Positions 45,394 through 57,465 of a stretch of 64,000 nucleotides of DNA are shown in pieces. The DNA comes from Kwoniella bestiolae CBS 10118 (lineage: Eukaryota; Basidiomycota; Tremellomycetes; Tremellales; Cryptococcaceae), in the NCBI RefSeq assembly GCF_000512585.2, contig NC_089242.1, positions 3,596,001-3,660,000 on the forward strand, given 5' to 3'. The translations under genes were made by a program, and so were the position numbers. The notes below the pieces were generated by a model. It ran no database searches. It had not been told where the DNA came from and worked only from the letters and a program-made list of their open reading frames with translations. Within the stretch, counting starts at the first letter, position 1, and each line of letters opens with the position of its first letter.

Positions 45394-48300
45394 CTAGTGT
45401 TGAGGAGGATGATCCTGAGCTTCTCTATCAGCTACACTGGCGATGGCCGAAAATGGCGGTAAAGTAGTCTGCGATCGACCTGGATCGGCAGGTGGCTACG
45501 ACAACCCAACGAAACGATCTGATCAGCTACCTTTCTCCTAAATTCTGAAGAGGCAGAACTACACTCACAACAATGAACATGGGGTTGATATTCCCCTGAT
45601 GCCCATCAAAACTACTTATACTAGGCAACACTGTCCCCGCTCCTTGACCAGAAGCGTTCGAGATGGATTGTCTGCCCATTCCTATCCCATGGGACACAGC
45701 GACAGCTTTCGGATGACCATACGGACTAGTAGGTGCCGAGCCATTAATGCTAGACAGGAGGGGATGACCCAACCCCTCCATCTGTCCATGGAGAGAGAGG
45801 GAACTTCTCCCTTGGCCTAGTCTGCCCAACGAAGCTGATGAGGGTGCTGCACCGACATTGGCACGTACTTTGAAGTCGTGCGCTAGTTGAGATTCCAACG
45901 AGGCGGTCGAACGAGATGTGGGGCCATGTTGTTGTTTGAAAGATGAGATGGACGGTGCACGTTTGGTCTCGCGCTGTCGTAAGGGGTCGGGCCAATGTTC
46001 TCTTGCTCTTCTAGGTCCGGGACTACAGATACAAGTACAGCATGTCAGTGAACCTTCCCTCATCATGAAGGAGCAACAGGTCTACTCACTCGCTATCGAC
46101 GGTATTCATCGTACCGACCGTCAATACGCTTCTCGAATATTGACCTTGACCAAAGCTCGACATCGAATGATCATCATCATCATCTCTCCTCCTTGCCTTA
46201 TGTCTCCCCTCACCATGAACATCATCATAAGCTTTCAACGCAGCTGCACTAAGTCCAGATCTATTCGACATGGCGGAGTGTGCTGACTCATGGGATCGCA
46301 CGGATGTCATACTAGAACTGGCAGGGACGTTGGGGTAGTTCCTCAGATTGCTCATAGAGGGGTTATGTCCAGGTGCAAGGGACGTCGAAGAAGGTGAGAT
46401 ATAATTCGATGAAGTTGACGGATGTTGCTGTTGGCGAGATTTGGACGAAGTACCAGATTCGTTGACGTTGGAGGAAGCGAATTCAAGTTCAGCTTTATTT
46501 TGACTTTGGTTTTGAGCTGCAATAAGCTGGTTTCTCTTCTGCATGACCGCTCGAGCTCTTTCCTTCTGCAATGCCGCTGCAGCTTCTCGTTTGGCCTTCT
46601 CAGCTTCCTTGGCTGCTTTTTCAGCTTCCTTCTTGGCTTTCTTGGGATCAAGTATCGTGGGGGGTTGAACAACCATTCGATCTTGTGGTCGATTACCTGA
46701 CTGAGTTCGTTTGAGAGATGATCCTGAGTAATTGGGTTCTGCGACTGGGGTGAGATCAACTGTAGAGCCTTTGTCGGCGGCTCCACCAAAGACCGAACTG
46801 AGACCCCACTTCTTCTTCTTTCCACTGACTGCAAGTTTGTCCACCCGCGCTGCTCCAACGGTAGGTTCGATGGGAGGTGCCAATGAGATCTGGGATGTCG
46901 AAGCTTGTCGAGGACTTTCTTCAGCATACCGCTGTTGCTGCTGCTGTTGGACATATGCTGCGACGTGCGGCTTGAGCTGATCGTACGGAAGTCTCGCAGA
47001 AGGTTCAGGAATCGAGGTGGAAGAGTAATTGTTGAAAGAAGGGTTAGAGTTGAGAGCGGTATGAGATCCTTCGTATACTGAACCGTCGTACACGGTTGAC
47101 TGCGGGGGAGGAGAACGATGAGTAGACATGGCCACGTCGCTTGTCCACTGCTGCGATCGAGCTCGAGGGTCGATCTGTTGGGTTTGAGCAAGACCAGGAG
47201 AAGGAGCAGGTCTATTACCGTAACTTGCAAGATCATCCGTGGGCAAGTCCAATTCTCGAAGTTGGTGAACCAATGCTGATGCTGAGGAATACGTTCGCGC
47301 ATCTTGATTGTGACCGTGCATTTGAGCAGGAGGGAAGAATCTCGATCCGGCCGGCGAAGCGCTGTCGGGAGTGCCCAGAGGAGGAGGGAGGGTCCGCATA
47401 TCGCCATTGGCGAAGGCAGGTCGGGCTTCGTGAGGGGTGTGAGAGTGAGAAGGAGGAACTTGACGAGGAGGTGCTTGTGCAATCTCGGCAGGGAGGTTTC
47501 GGAGAGCCCCAGGTTGAGGTTGACCTTGTGAGAAGGGGATGTGAGGAAGAGGTGGAGTCTGCTGTAGGTGAGGAAGGGTCTCGTGGAAGTACGCGTGATC
47601 GATACATTGAGCTGACGTTAATCGGTATTTGGGATTGTACCTCAATAGATCGTGAATACAATCGACCAAAGACTGAGGTACGTTCTCTCCAAACAGGCCT
47701 CTGAACCATACAGGTTGACGCTGAATAGACAATATGTTATTAGGCTGACGAATATGCAGAACATTGACAAGTACGCACCTTTGGGAAAGAGAATCCAACA
47801 TTCTTAGCCAACTTGATACCGGAGTTCCATGGCCCACCACCTATAATCTGTCCTCTTTCATCCACACCGTATTCTCCACTAGGTTCACCCATAGTTTCTG
47901 TTATCCTATAGACCTGGTCTATCTCGCTAACACCAGGAAACAGAGGCTTGAGGTTGACCATTTCGGCCAAGATCGTTCCCAAGGCCCACATATCTACCGG
48001 TGGTCCATAATCAGTCGAACGAAGAAGAACTTCAGGAGCACGATACCATCTAGTTGAGACGTATTCCGTATAAGGAGGTTTGGAATTCGTTGCTCTTGCT
48101 AAACCGAAATCCGCAAGTTTGACTATTACCCTCACGTCTTTCTCGTACTTGAGCTGATCGTCTGTCGGCGGCAACACCCCCGAACCTTCTATTCGAGAAT
48201 TATTGATTTGAGCCAATGTCGATGCGCTGAGATAATCCGTTAATCCTGTTGTGGTCACAAGCAGATTCTCAGGTTTCATGTCTCGATGGAAGTAGCCGTA

Positions 48301-49434
48301 TTGGTGTATGTGGTGTAGACCAGCCGATATCTGATGGAAACAACTCGCTATCAGACCAGCTGCTAGCGGTCGTCCCCTTCGCGATTTCGTTAACTGGTAT
48401 AGATTGCCCTCCATACATTCGAATACGAAGTAGAGTTCGCGGGATTTGGGTGAGATGAAGGCGTCATAAAGGGGTATGATAGCAGGATGAGGGGGTATTT
48501 TACTGAGTGACTATGAACAGGAGGAGTGCGATTAGTCGATCGCACCAGCTATTCTCTCTATTCATGTCATCAATCGAAGCATGCGATTACTCACCACTAG
48601 TTCTCCTAGCGTTCTCGCCTGTTTCCATCCACCTTCCCACACCCTCTTCATCCTCTTCAACGCGACCAACCTTTTCCCCGCCCACTCAGGTCTCGCTCCT
48701 GCTCCGCATTGCATCGCCGATAGTATAATATCTGATTTGACCGGAGAGTGCCAATCACATAGCCAGACTGTGCCGAATGATCCGTCTCCCAGGCACTTTA
48801 ATTCTGTGTATTTTCTCTCTCCACCTGTAAGCCAGTATCACGGTCGTTATTATGAAGAAGCGAGGAAGGGGGAACAGAAGGTGGGAAGGGATTTTCGGTC
48901 AGCTAAACACGAACAGGACTGACTAGACGAACTCGACTCACGAGGATCCTCCGTGCCTATCCTACCGTCATCCTCTTCTCCGTCCACTACCATTCGATTC
49001 TCCTTATGACCAGGCTCTCGACTTGTACTTCGATAATCATTGACCGCGATGGGGGAGGGATGTGAAGAGGAAGAAGGGGACTGTCTGCGTCTGGTAGAAG
49101 GTCCAGCCACTTGGGTATGCCAATCAGGCTGCTGCTGTCGTTGTGGTTGTGGTTGTGGTTGTGGTTGTGGTTGCTGCTGCTGCTGCTGATGGTTGTACCC
49201 CTGATGATGGTCAGGTTGTTGGTACATATTCGTTGAGGACGAGGATGATTGATGAGGTTGAGCTTGAGGACTATCAGGAGTGTGCAGGTAAACGTTGGGT
49301 GGTGGTGATCTGTATCTGTCTTCTCCTTCCGGTGATGGATATGCTGAATGGGTATGAGAATGAGGATGATGGGTGTACTTGTCACTGTAATGAATGGTGG
49401 GCGCTAGAGCGACAGGTACAAAAGCTGTTGACAT
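45394..49434 (-). CDS. CRK1: Ser/Thr protein kinase of the Crk1/Ime2 (RCK, MAK/ICK) family
   Basis: Predicted kinase; Cryptococcus and Ustilago Crk1 act in mating, filamentation and the cell cycle (established for those orthologues). The N-terminal 190 residues are disordered, with a Gln/Pro run near 49132-49187. The kinase domain then runs [10 protein letters not shown] (Gly loop), VALKRM (Lys), [12 protein letters not shown] (catalytic loop), [10 protein letters not shown] (DFG), and [16 protein letters not shown] with the T-E-Y of this family, and [12 protein letters not shown]. An insertion of about 30 residues ([20 protein letters not shown]) lies between HRDMKPEN and DFG. The long Ser/Pro/Gln tail contains a Lys/Glu/Ala coiled-coil-like stretch. 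A last exon after GTGAGT encodes [11 protein letters not shown] and ends QDHPPQH, stop 45394. The symbol is by family resemblance. Confidence 0.8.
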
Positions 49435-51955
49435 GGCTCTGTTCGGTGAAGGTGGTAGTTGGAAGGGATGAGGGATGGACGATCAAACCAATTTCCACCT
49501 AATCATTTGCTGGGTTTGTTGATGATGTATGAGTTTGAAGGAAGAGGTTTGTTTGGGAAGGCCAAGATGCGTATGAAGGGATCACCCAGCTATGGTTGTG
49601 GTATCGTCCTTGGCATGTGCTGAGTTGATGTTGAGATTGAGGTTTATTTGATGGTCGTGTTGGGTGTAATCGAAATCAATGTTTAAGATATAATGTATGT
49701 GGATGTATCACCAATGGTTGTTTTGACCAACTGCGGTATTTGGTATCTTTGGTCAAATGAAGGGATTGATGATGATAGCAACTAGAAGATGATCGATCAC
49801 TGGAATCATTAGTTTAAAATCCTATCCTCATTCTATGCTCATTCCATACACCCCATACACCCCATAAATTCAATCGAGACACGCATCATAGGGGGAAAAC
49901 ACGAGACAGAACCCGAAGAGCGGACAAACTCCAAAGTCCAATCAAGACCACATGCAAGGAACAGACAGAAGGAGAATCTCCTAAGAATTCCCTCATCCAA
50001 GCATACCAATGATGCCCGAAATAGGACTTTCATGTGCGTTTCAAAGATTCCAACTGAAAGAGAATGGTGTACTCACCCGAAGCACCATACAGTATGTCCA
50101 AACGGCCCGCCAAATGTCTGGTTTCGTCTCGTTCCCTCTCACTGATCTATTCTATCTATGCCTGTTGGAGTGAATTGATCCTTCTTATCGAACTGAATAG
50201 AACAGCAGTCGGCCCCTTGACTTTGAGCGAAAGTGCAATGCCCGAGAGGAATATTGCTATTGCTATTCCAACGCTTGAATGATCCCTATTTCTTCCTGTC
50301 CTAGCCGTTATGAACTGAACTAAACTTCCTCCACCGGACTGATTTTGAGTGGTTGTCGTGCTATACCGATGTATACTCTATCTATGATGATGGAGAGAAG
50401 TGGTTTGAAAGTTTGAATTGGAATGAATTGAAATGAAATGAATTGGGTTAAGTTCCGGATTTCACCAAGCTAAGCAGGCGAGGAACGTAATACTCGTAAC
50501 AGTGTAATCGCAATCGCAATCCCACACTGACTGACGCCTCTCCGATCGCACTTGTATTTTCCTATGTTGACCTCTTGTCTCGTTTCTATTTCCGTACCAT
50601 GAGCGGCAACGTGACTTGTATGCAAATTATGATGACAGCAACGAGGAATGGGATGAGATGTGATAATAATGACATCTACATCTAGTCATTCCACTACCAG
50701 TGGATACAAAGCTTGTACATGCACGAATCTGACAAAGAGAGCCTTAATTATGCGCTAAGCTTACATCGGTGAAGATACTGAAATCCACTAAAAATTGCTA
50801 AAATGCGACTAAAACAAGTCGACAAATCCTTTTACTGTACCTTTCTCACACCCATCCACCCATCCACTCACCACCCAGGCTGCCAATCCTGCCCAGCGGC
50901 GATTGAACCTGTGTGCAGCACAACAGAAGACCTGACTGATCTCATGCATGTAGTACTTTGGATTTGAGCTAGTAAACCAAGCAAAAGCAAGATCTTGATG
51001 GTCCTACCCTACGAGTGCGCTCGAGAAAACCACCAGTCTAAGACAATCGTTCGATAGATCGACCTTATTCCGACTCATAAAAGCCAAGTCTAGACTAGAG
51101 GAGACTAGACCACCGAGCTAGAATGGGGACATCGTACGTATGAAAGAATGTGCATGTACGCGTGTCATTCTCAGAGAATAAATATAAAGCCTCCAAAACA
51201 ATCTTGTGCCTAGGACTAAAGTACTGTATCTGTAACTAATTCGATTCCTCTAGTACAAAACCAGACCCAGGTTAGGCTAGGCTAATCTCACCGGAGGGTT
51301 TCCTTTCAAATATACCGTAAGCTCTCGTTATGCCTCTAGCTGTCTCGCTCCAAGTCGGAATTTTAGTTATAACAGATGCTAAACTTTATTTTCTCATGTT
51401 GAACGCCATCTAACTGGCCCGCATGCTGTTCCTGTTGGACATACATATGATCTACCGCATGCGAACCATCAACCTCTTCCGGATGATCGACATGTCATAG
51501 TAAGATATAGGGGTGCGCACGCAGCCTGGATGCAGGTTCACGGACAAACAAAGTTTACAGGAAACAGAACACAGAACGAGGATTGAAGGGTGCAGTGGTT
51601 AGCACGCGCTCACGGCTACGTATGTCGATGGCGCTCTCTAGGAACGTAGTTTGGCCCTGACTGTCGTGAACGTCCGCCCACGTGAGAGAGCTGGTACATT
51701 GCATCTCCGAGATAAAAAGATTCCGTGGCTCCGCCGAGGCGACGAGAGCTGTAGCTTCCAGTGTGTTGGATGGGATACTTTATCCTTGAATCAGTCGGTC
51801 CGGAATGACCCAGAAATCTTATAAAGTATCGAGCAGACCATTGTGAACTCAAGCCAGTCGTCGTACCGACATTTCCGACATTGATTGCACTAATATTGCG
51901 AGGTTTGTCCACTACACGTCCTGTGGTATACATGCAGCTATCTACCAACGTAGAA
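49435..51955. other. long gene-free region upstream of the kinase
   Basis: 2.5 kb from the kinase start to the stop of the next minus-strand gene. No coding region is supported. It holds CATACACCC repeats near 49850-49865 and GAATTGGAATGAATTGAAAT-type repeats near 50416-50446. A long leader or large regulatory region for the kinase is plausible but not shown. Confidence 0.45.
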
Positions 51956-53226
51956 TCAACCAGGAATGTTCAATTCCATCTCTAAAGCAGGTAATCTATA
52001 CCCAACGTCCATCTCTAAGTGACCAACCTCCCTTTTCTCCTTCACCACCAACTCATCCTCATATCCATCCAACCTACTCTCACTCAACATCAATTCGATA
52101 GGGACCAACTCATCCTCCTTGTGGGGCGCACCGCTGAGATCCAAAGGCGTCAAAGTGAGATTTAGGATTTCCACCGATACAGGACTAGAGGGACTCAGCT
52201 CCATACTGGCCCTACGTATCGTCCTCAATCCGTGAGAACACTGTACGAACGGATCGTTGAAATTAAGATTGATCTCCGGTTCTGCATGGGATTTATCAAA
52301 GACGGTTCGCAAGCCTAAACCCGCCAAGAGGGGTGTCCATTTGCTCGTACCATGGCCTATGACCGGGGTATCGTTCGCACCCGGCGAGTTGGGGGAAGAT
52401 CCGAATTTCGGAGTGAGATCGGGGATTGTACCATGAGTCTTCGATCGGGGTATATCAGGTCTGGAGCTCGATGATCTTCTCAATGTCGATACATTGGTAC
52501 TTGATGGGTTGGGACTACTTGTCAGACTCCTACTTCCCCGTCTTCCTTCTCTGTCTATCGGTCTTCTCGGTCCAGCAAGGATATTCTTGTTATTCTTGGT
52601 ATTTGGTGAGAGATGAGAGGCAGATGGTGATCGGCTGGGTCCAGCGTGGGTATCGGCAGGTAAAGGATACCCAGCTTTGAGGAGAGTTTGTCGGACGGTC
52701 ATTGAGGGGGAAGGTAAATGCGATTGAATAGAGGAGGGAGGTAATTTCAGGTGTAGTCGTGTGAGGTAGAAGATATCCTGGTAGCCTAGATTGCAGAATT
52801 TAGATTCGAGGGTTTCCAGCTAAAAGGAGAGTGATCATGTCAACGTCAGATCAATGATCTGGGCGAGTATCTGAGCGAGGTACGAAGGGAGAAGCTGCAA
52901 TGGGGTAACTGAGGGTGGAGAGGAATGCTAAACTCACTTTACCACTCCTACACATCAGCTGCCTTCCACTTCCCTTTGCGATCTTTGCTCGAGCGTATCG
53001 CTTGACTACTTCCAAGGCGTAGTAGAACGACGGAGGGTGAGACGGGTCGGTCTTTTCGAGGCACTGGAGAGACACGCATGAACGTGTATCAGCGGACTGC
53101 TTCCGTACGGACGTACGCTGATATAGAGGAATTGAACGGCCCTGACCCAATCAGAGATCGGATAGGCATCATTCCAAGAGAAGAGATACTCACCGATATC
53201 ACTTCGGAGAACTTGAGAGTTGACAT
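51956..53226 (-). CDS. unrecognised Ser-rich protein with a conserved-looking N-terminal region
   Basis: The C-terminal exon (51956-52819) is open for 288 codons: LETLESKFCNLGYQDIFYLT, then a disordered Ser/Pro/Arg region (LRRSSSSRPDIPRSKTHG) and a more structured end (INLNFNDPFVQCSHGLRTI, VEILNLTLTPLDLSG), finishing ELNIPG. The exon before it encodes CLEKTDPSHPPSFYYALEVV, KRYARAKIAKGSGRQLMCRS. Upstream, AVQFLYIS fits the same frame, and ATG 53226-53224 (MSTLKFSEVIS, then GTGAGT) is the natural start. However, joining exon 1 to the 25-nt AVQFLYIS exon leaves the frame off by one base, so the 5' end is unresolved. No family recognised. A TTGA microsatellite lies about 190 bp upstream. Confidence 0.55.
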
Positions 53227-53415
53227 GCTGTACCGAAGCTGGTCCGTAGGGATTTATGGTCCGTCGGAGTGCGGGGATGAATCTGTGATGGGAGAGGATG
53301 AATCTACTACTGTTTGCAGTGAATAGGCAGGATGGAAAGTATGTCTCGTTGAATGAAGCCTCTCTTAGTCTAATACTGCTAGTACAGATGGGTCGATTGA
53401 TTGATTGAATGAACA

Positions 53416-53484
<69 letters not shown>

Positions 53485-55828
53485 GTCCTTTATATTAGAT
53501 ATATCTTGGGCGATTCAACCAGATGATTGATATTCTCTTGAGAGTTATTAACGTCGATCTTGGCGAATATTGATCGACTAGAGAATGGAATGGAATTTTT
53601 ATTGATAGCTAGGAAAGGCACGAACGTCCTGTATGAATGAATGGAAATGATACTGATGAATTCCACAACTCAGTCGAAGGCTAAGTGAACATACAAAGAA
53701 AAAGTAAGACTACACTTAGCCTCCCTATACCTGGGGGTTTAGTTATATATCATCAAGGGGAACGGTATGAAAAAGTCTCGGAGAGATTGATTGTATTCCA
53801 ATTCCAATTCATTGGTGGTTGGTGTGTCACCCACTCGTGATCAGGTACAAAAAGCCTTCAACACTTATGGCATGATAGTTATCCAATTATGTATATACTT
53901 GACCCACACCTCACCTTTCTTCGGTCTCGGCACGTCTGCTGCAATTTGCAAGACGATTCCTACAGCGGAACACCGAGGATTTGCAGTACTGGAAATAACG
54001 TCAACATCCCATCTCTCCTGGCGAATGAGTCATCGGATCCTAATCTACTGTAGGTAAGATTAGGTGATCTGCCTGGGCTGGGTTGGCCTGGTAAAAAACC
54101 CTCATACCTCAGCTGGTGAAGGGGTGAAACCGGTTTTTAAAAATATGACGGCATATTTAATTAAGATTTCAGATGTTCCGGTATCGCGGCTGGGATATCA
54201 CGTACAATGGGGGACTTGCACGGAGTTCGAAGTTTACAGTGCAGTACGAGTATTGTCGGATGCAGGGAGAGTACCTGTACGGTACAGCACCGAGGGTGCA
54301 ATGAGTTTGTTTATGCTATTGATCAAAAAATAGACGGCGAACGGTGAACCAAAAAGTGTAAAACGTAAAACGGATCGACACCGTGCCTGTACATCACCTC
54401 GTCCCAGCTGGGTGAATCACCTGGTGTTTGGTGTCGGGATGCCATTGTTATTGTGATTGCGATTCCAGCTGAAAAGCGAGGCGAGATATCTCACATGGTT
54501 TCAGGTGATCCATTCTATGAGGGTCGAACCGTCTGGTTTGGGTCTGGAGCACTGCTGTACAATCGTTCAGTATCCTCGCTCTTGGCCCTACCTGGCGCCG
54601 ATCGTACTATAGGAACTCCCAAAACGTACATTACGTTTGGCAGTACAACAATACCTTACGATACACCAATGGACGTTGCCGTTGCCCTCGGTATCAAGTT
54701 ATCCTCCAGCACGAAAATCTTCCTGGTTCTGTACAGCTCGCTCAAAGATAATAACACCGAAGGCGAAGGGATCAAAATAAGGATGTACAGATGGATAAAT
54801 GGCTTTTCGAAGATGGAACCAAAATTGATTTGATCCCATCCTATCCCATCCCATCCGCAGGCAAAGGTACGGCCAATGAAATTCCTTCAATATGTTAACT
54901 TAACATCATCATTCTCCAAAACTCCAAAAGCAGTACTGTAGGCTAAGGTGAGGACCGCCAGGTTAGGTCATTCGTGGCTTAGCTCACATTATGCGTATCT
55001 ATGTCCCTAATCCACTCGCCACTCGAACACCGTAAGGCATGACCATTGATTGAACATGAACGTGCTGATGTCACGGTATGAAGTAGTGTAAACAAAGGGA
55101 AGGATCAAAGGACTTACCGCCGGAAGGGGAAGGGGCCAACTCTTCCTGATATTGTATTTTCAGGATATCGTTAAGCGTGAACAGGCAAACACATGTGCTG
55201 TACCTCAATCTCGTAAGTGGGTGTCCTTCCATACCCCGTATCATCCACACTATAAATATCGATCAACTCCAAAACTGTGTAGTACAGTAGTACACTAATG
55301 AGCACGAGCAGAAGTCCGATCCGATGCCCGCCTTATCGTCCTATCATCGAACACATCCTTGATATTCAAGATGGACTTTCGGGATCGGGCAAAGCTTTTA
55401 GGCACGCCGCTGAGATCATAGCAGACACCGATACAGCCATGACCGAGTATCAGATTCCGGTGAACGATCACCGTACCAGGTCTGCTCCCTGCGTTTGATC
55501 AAAGTGCATCGACACAGCGCTTGAGTGAAAAGCGACTTGACATGTGGGTGTTCATAGACAAGGACATAGATATAGAGTATACAAATCATACGGATATACA
55601 GATATACAAGCTACGGACCATTCTTATACACATTTTCGACACTGGCATTGTGAGAGTATTATAAAAACAAGTTACTCAAAGTATACGATCGAATCGAGTC
55701 GAACCCAACATTTTGTCCACATAATGATAGTCCATACACCATCTTCCATTCTGATCCCGCAGACAAATCACCATTCCTTTCCCAAACCCAGTCTAACAGT
55801 ATATCGGATATTGCCCTCTCGCTCATTG
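53227..55828. other. gene-poor intergenic region
   Basis: 2.6 kb between the unrecognised gene and the NAGK-like stop. It contains the TTGA microsatellite and a plus-strand frame open from 54453 to 54833, whose first ATG is at 54495 (113 codons, for example TYITFGSTTIPYDTPMDVAV). That frame has no domain, signal or splice context and is not called as a gene. CATCC-type repeats lie near 54835-54858. Confidence 0.4.
53418..53483. repeat. tetranucleotide microsatellite (TGAT)n, about 16.5 copies
   Basis: Uninterrupted TGAT/TTGA repeat of 66 bp upstream of the minus-strand gene starting near 53226. Its proximity suggests it lies in that gene's promoter or leader, where length changes could affect expression. 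Confidence 0.9.
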
Positions 55829-57465
55829 TCAATGTCCAAATTCCATCCTCCCCACAGCCCTAGCCCCTTGAACCGCAGGATCATCAACCCCCATGACCCT
55901 CTTGAACCTCACTTTCTCCTCACTCCGCGCCAACCCATCCAATAACATCTTCCTATATCCCCTGGAACTCATCAACCCCCCACCTAACACCAAGACAGTC
56001 CTTTCCAACTTGACCTCACTGGAATCTCCAAGGCATTCCAAGGTCAATTCGATTAGGGGTTGAATCGATTTCGAGACTATCTTCATAGCTTCCATTTGCG
56101 ATTTCATTTCCATCTCCTCTTCCTCCGAGGGTATTCTCGGTGTACGTTCCAGATCCAGATCCGGTGTACTCAGCTCGAGTATTGATCCAGCCTCACATTC
56201 ACTCTCACTTTCCATATCTATATCACTAGCTTCACTTCCATCCTCGCTTCCTGGAGGGGTGGGTAATCCACTGACTCTTCCTAATGGGGCGTCCTCGGGG
56301 AAAGCCCATTTCAACACCACCCTAGCTGCTCCGGCGATCATGGCGTTTCGTTTCGCAGTGGCTTGACCGATATCCAGCCCTGCCAAAGAGTCATGGGACA
56401 GCGAGGCGAGGTTGATCAGATCGGCTGGGTCGGCCGTACCGAAGTATTCTAATATATCTTGATGGAGGGGTAATAACGGTAGAGTGGGGGTTGAGTAGAT
56501 GGATGATGAGGCGTGTCGATCTGCTACAGCGAGGACACTCCGTATAGCCAGACGACCAAGCCAGAATGCTGAGCCTTCGTCGCACAGCCTATGATAGTAT
56601 CATACATCAGCTAAGTCCGTAATATCTGTGCAATGCGTTATGTCCATTGAGGCAGGGGAAAAGAGATGTTATACCCACAGATATCCCCATCCTCTAGCTA
56701 TAGCAACATCTTCCAACGGCAGACCAGCTTTCTTGCTAGGTGGTTGATCGGAGATTTTAGGCGATACCCTAATTGTCCTTCCGATAGTACCTGTACCAGC
56801 GACAACGGCTACTACATGATCTATTCCCGGAATATCCAGCGCAGGCGCAGCGAGCAGGTTGACATCTGCAGGTCAAGATTTGGTGTGTAAGTCAAAGGCG
56901 ATTAGGTAGAATCAATGGGACAGACATACCATTGGATAATTTGATTCTATCTTGTGTCAAACACAGCGCACCCGTCGCATGACTCATAAATCCCTTTGCG
57001 TCCGATTCACAATTTACGCCTGCCAGACCGAGCCAGGCATATTGGAAGATCGGAATATTGAGGTTGGGTAATTTCGAGGATTCGCCCTTCGTGAGATCTG
57101 TTGATGTAAGAGCAGAAGAGGGAATATAAAGGTCCGTAGGGAGGTAGATGGTAGACAGCTGAGATAATGCTCGATAGGTCGCTAAGAGCAGTGATTGAGA
57201 GGCAGCTTCGTACCCTACACTTTGACTATAAATAAAACAAGATATCAGCTAGTGTGCTTGATAGATATCCGAACGCACTGTGTGTGAGATGAAGCAGGTC
57301 ACACGACAAGTCGACTCACATATTACATGGACCAGCTATGCCTTTGACCTCTACTCCGTCGTTCGAGCGAATCACGACACATACTTTGGATCCTCCCCCA
57401 TCGGCACAGAGCACCAACTGGGGGATGGAGGGTGAGGGTGGAGGGGTGGGTAGTCGGGTGGTCAT
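55829..57465 (-). CDS. N-acetylglucosamine kinase / BadF-BcrA-type ATPase
   Basis: Predicted cytosolic sugar kinase of the ASKHA fold, likely phosphorylating GlcNAc or a related amino sugar. ATG 57465-57463 gives MTTRLPTPPPS, then LVLCADGGGSKVCVVI, the phosphate-1 motif of this family, and VKGIAGPCN. Later exons have YAWLGLAGVNCESDA, IDHVVAVVAGTGTIGRTIRV (phosphate-2) and ARGWGYL joined to LCDEGSAFWLGRLAIRSVLA, the typical G-D/E-x-G-S block. The C terminus has RTVLVLGGGLMSSRGYRKML (adenosine motif) and ends VGRMEFGH. An acidic Ser/Glu insertion of about 55 residues lies at 56075-56280, between VVLKWAFPED and MKIVSKSIQPL. About five exons. Human NAGK is close in layout; the substrate is inferred from that. 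Confidence 0.82.

Noticed and set aside
51590..51605. tRNA-like D arm GTGC-AGTGGTTA-GCAC
   Set aside because: No matching acceptor stem, anticodon arm or TTC arm follows within a tRNA length.
53006..53416. Extended first exon for the 51956-53226 gene starting at 53416
   Set aside because: The codon at 53416 is TTG, no ATG occurs in that frame, and it would read through a good GTGAGT donor.
54453..54833. Open frame of 127 codons on the plus strand
   Set aside because: It opens with GTG, its first ATG is at 54495, and no domain, signal or splice signal supports it.
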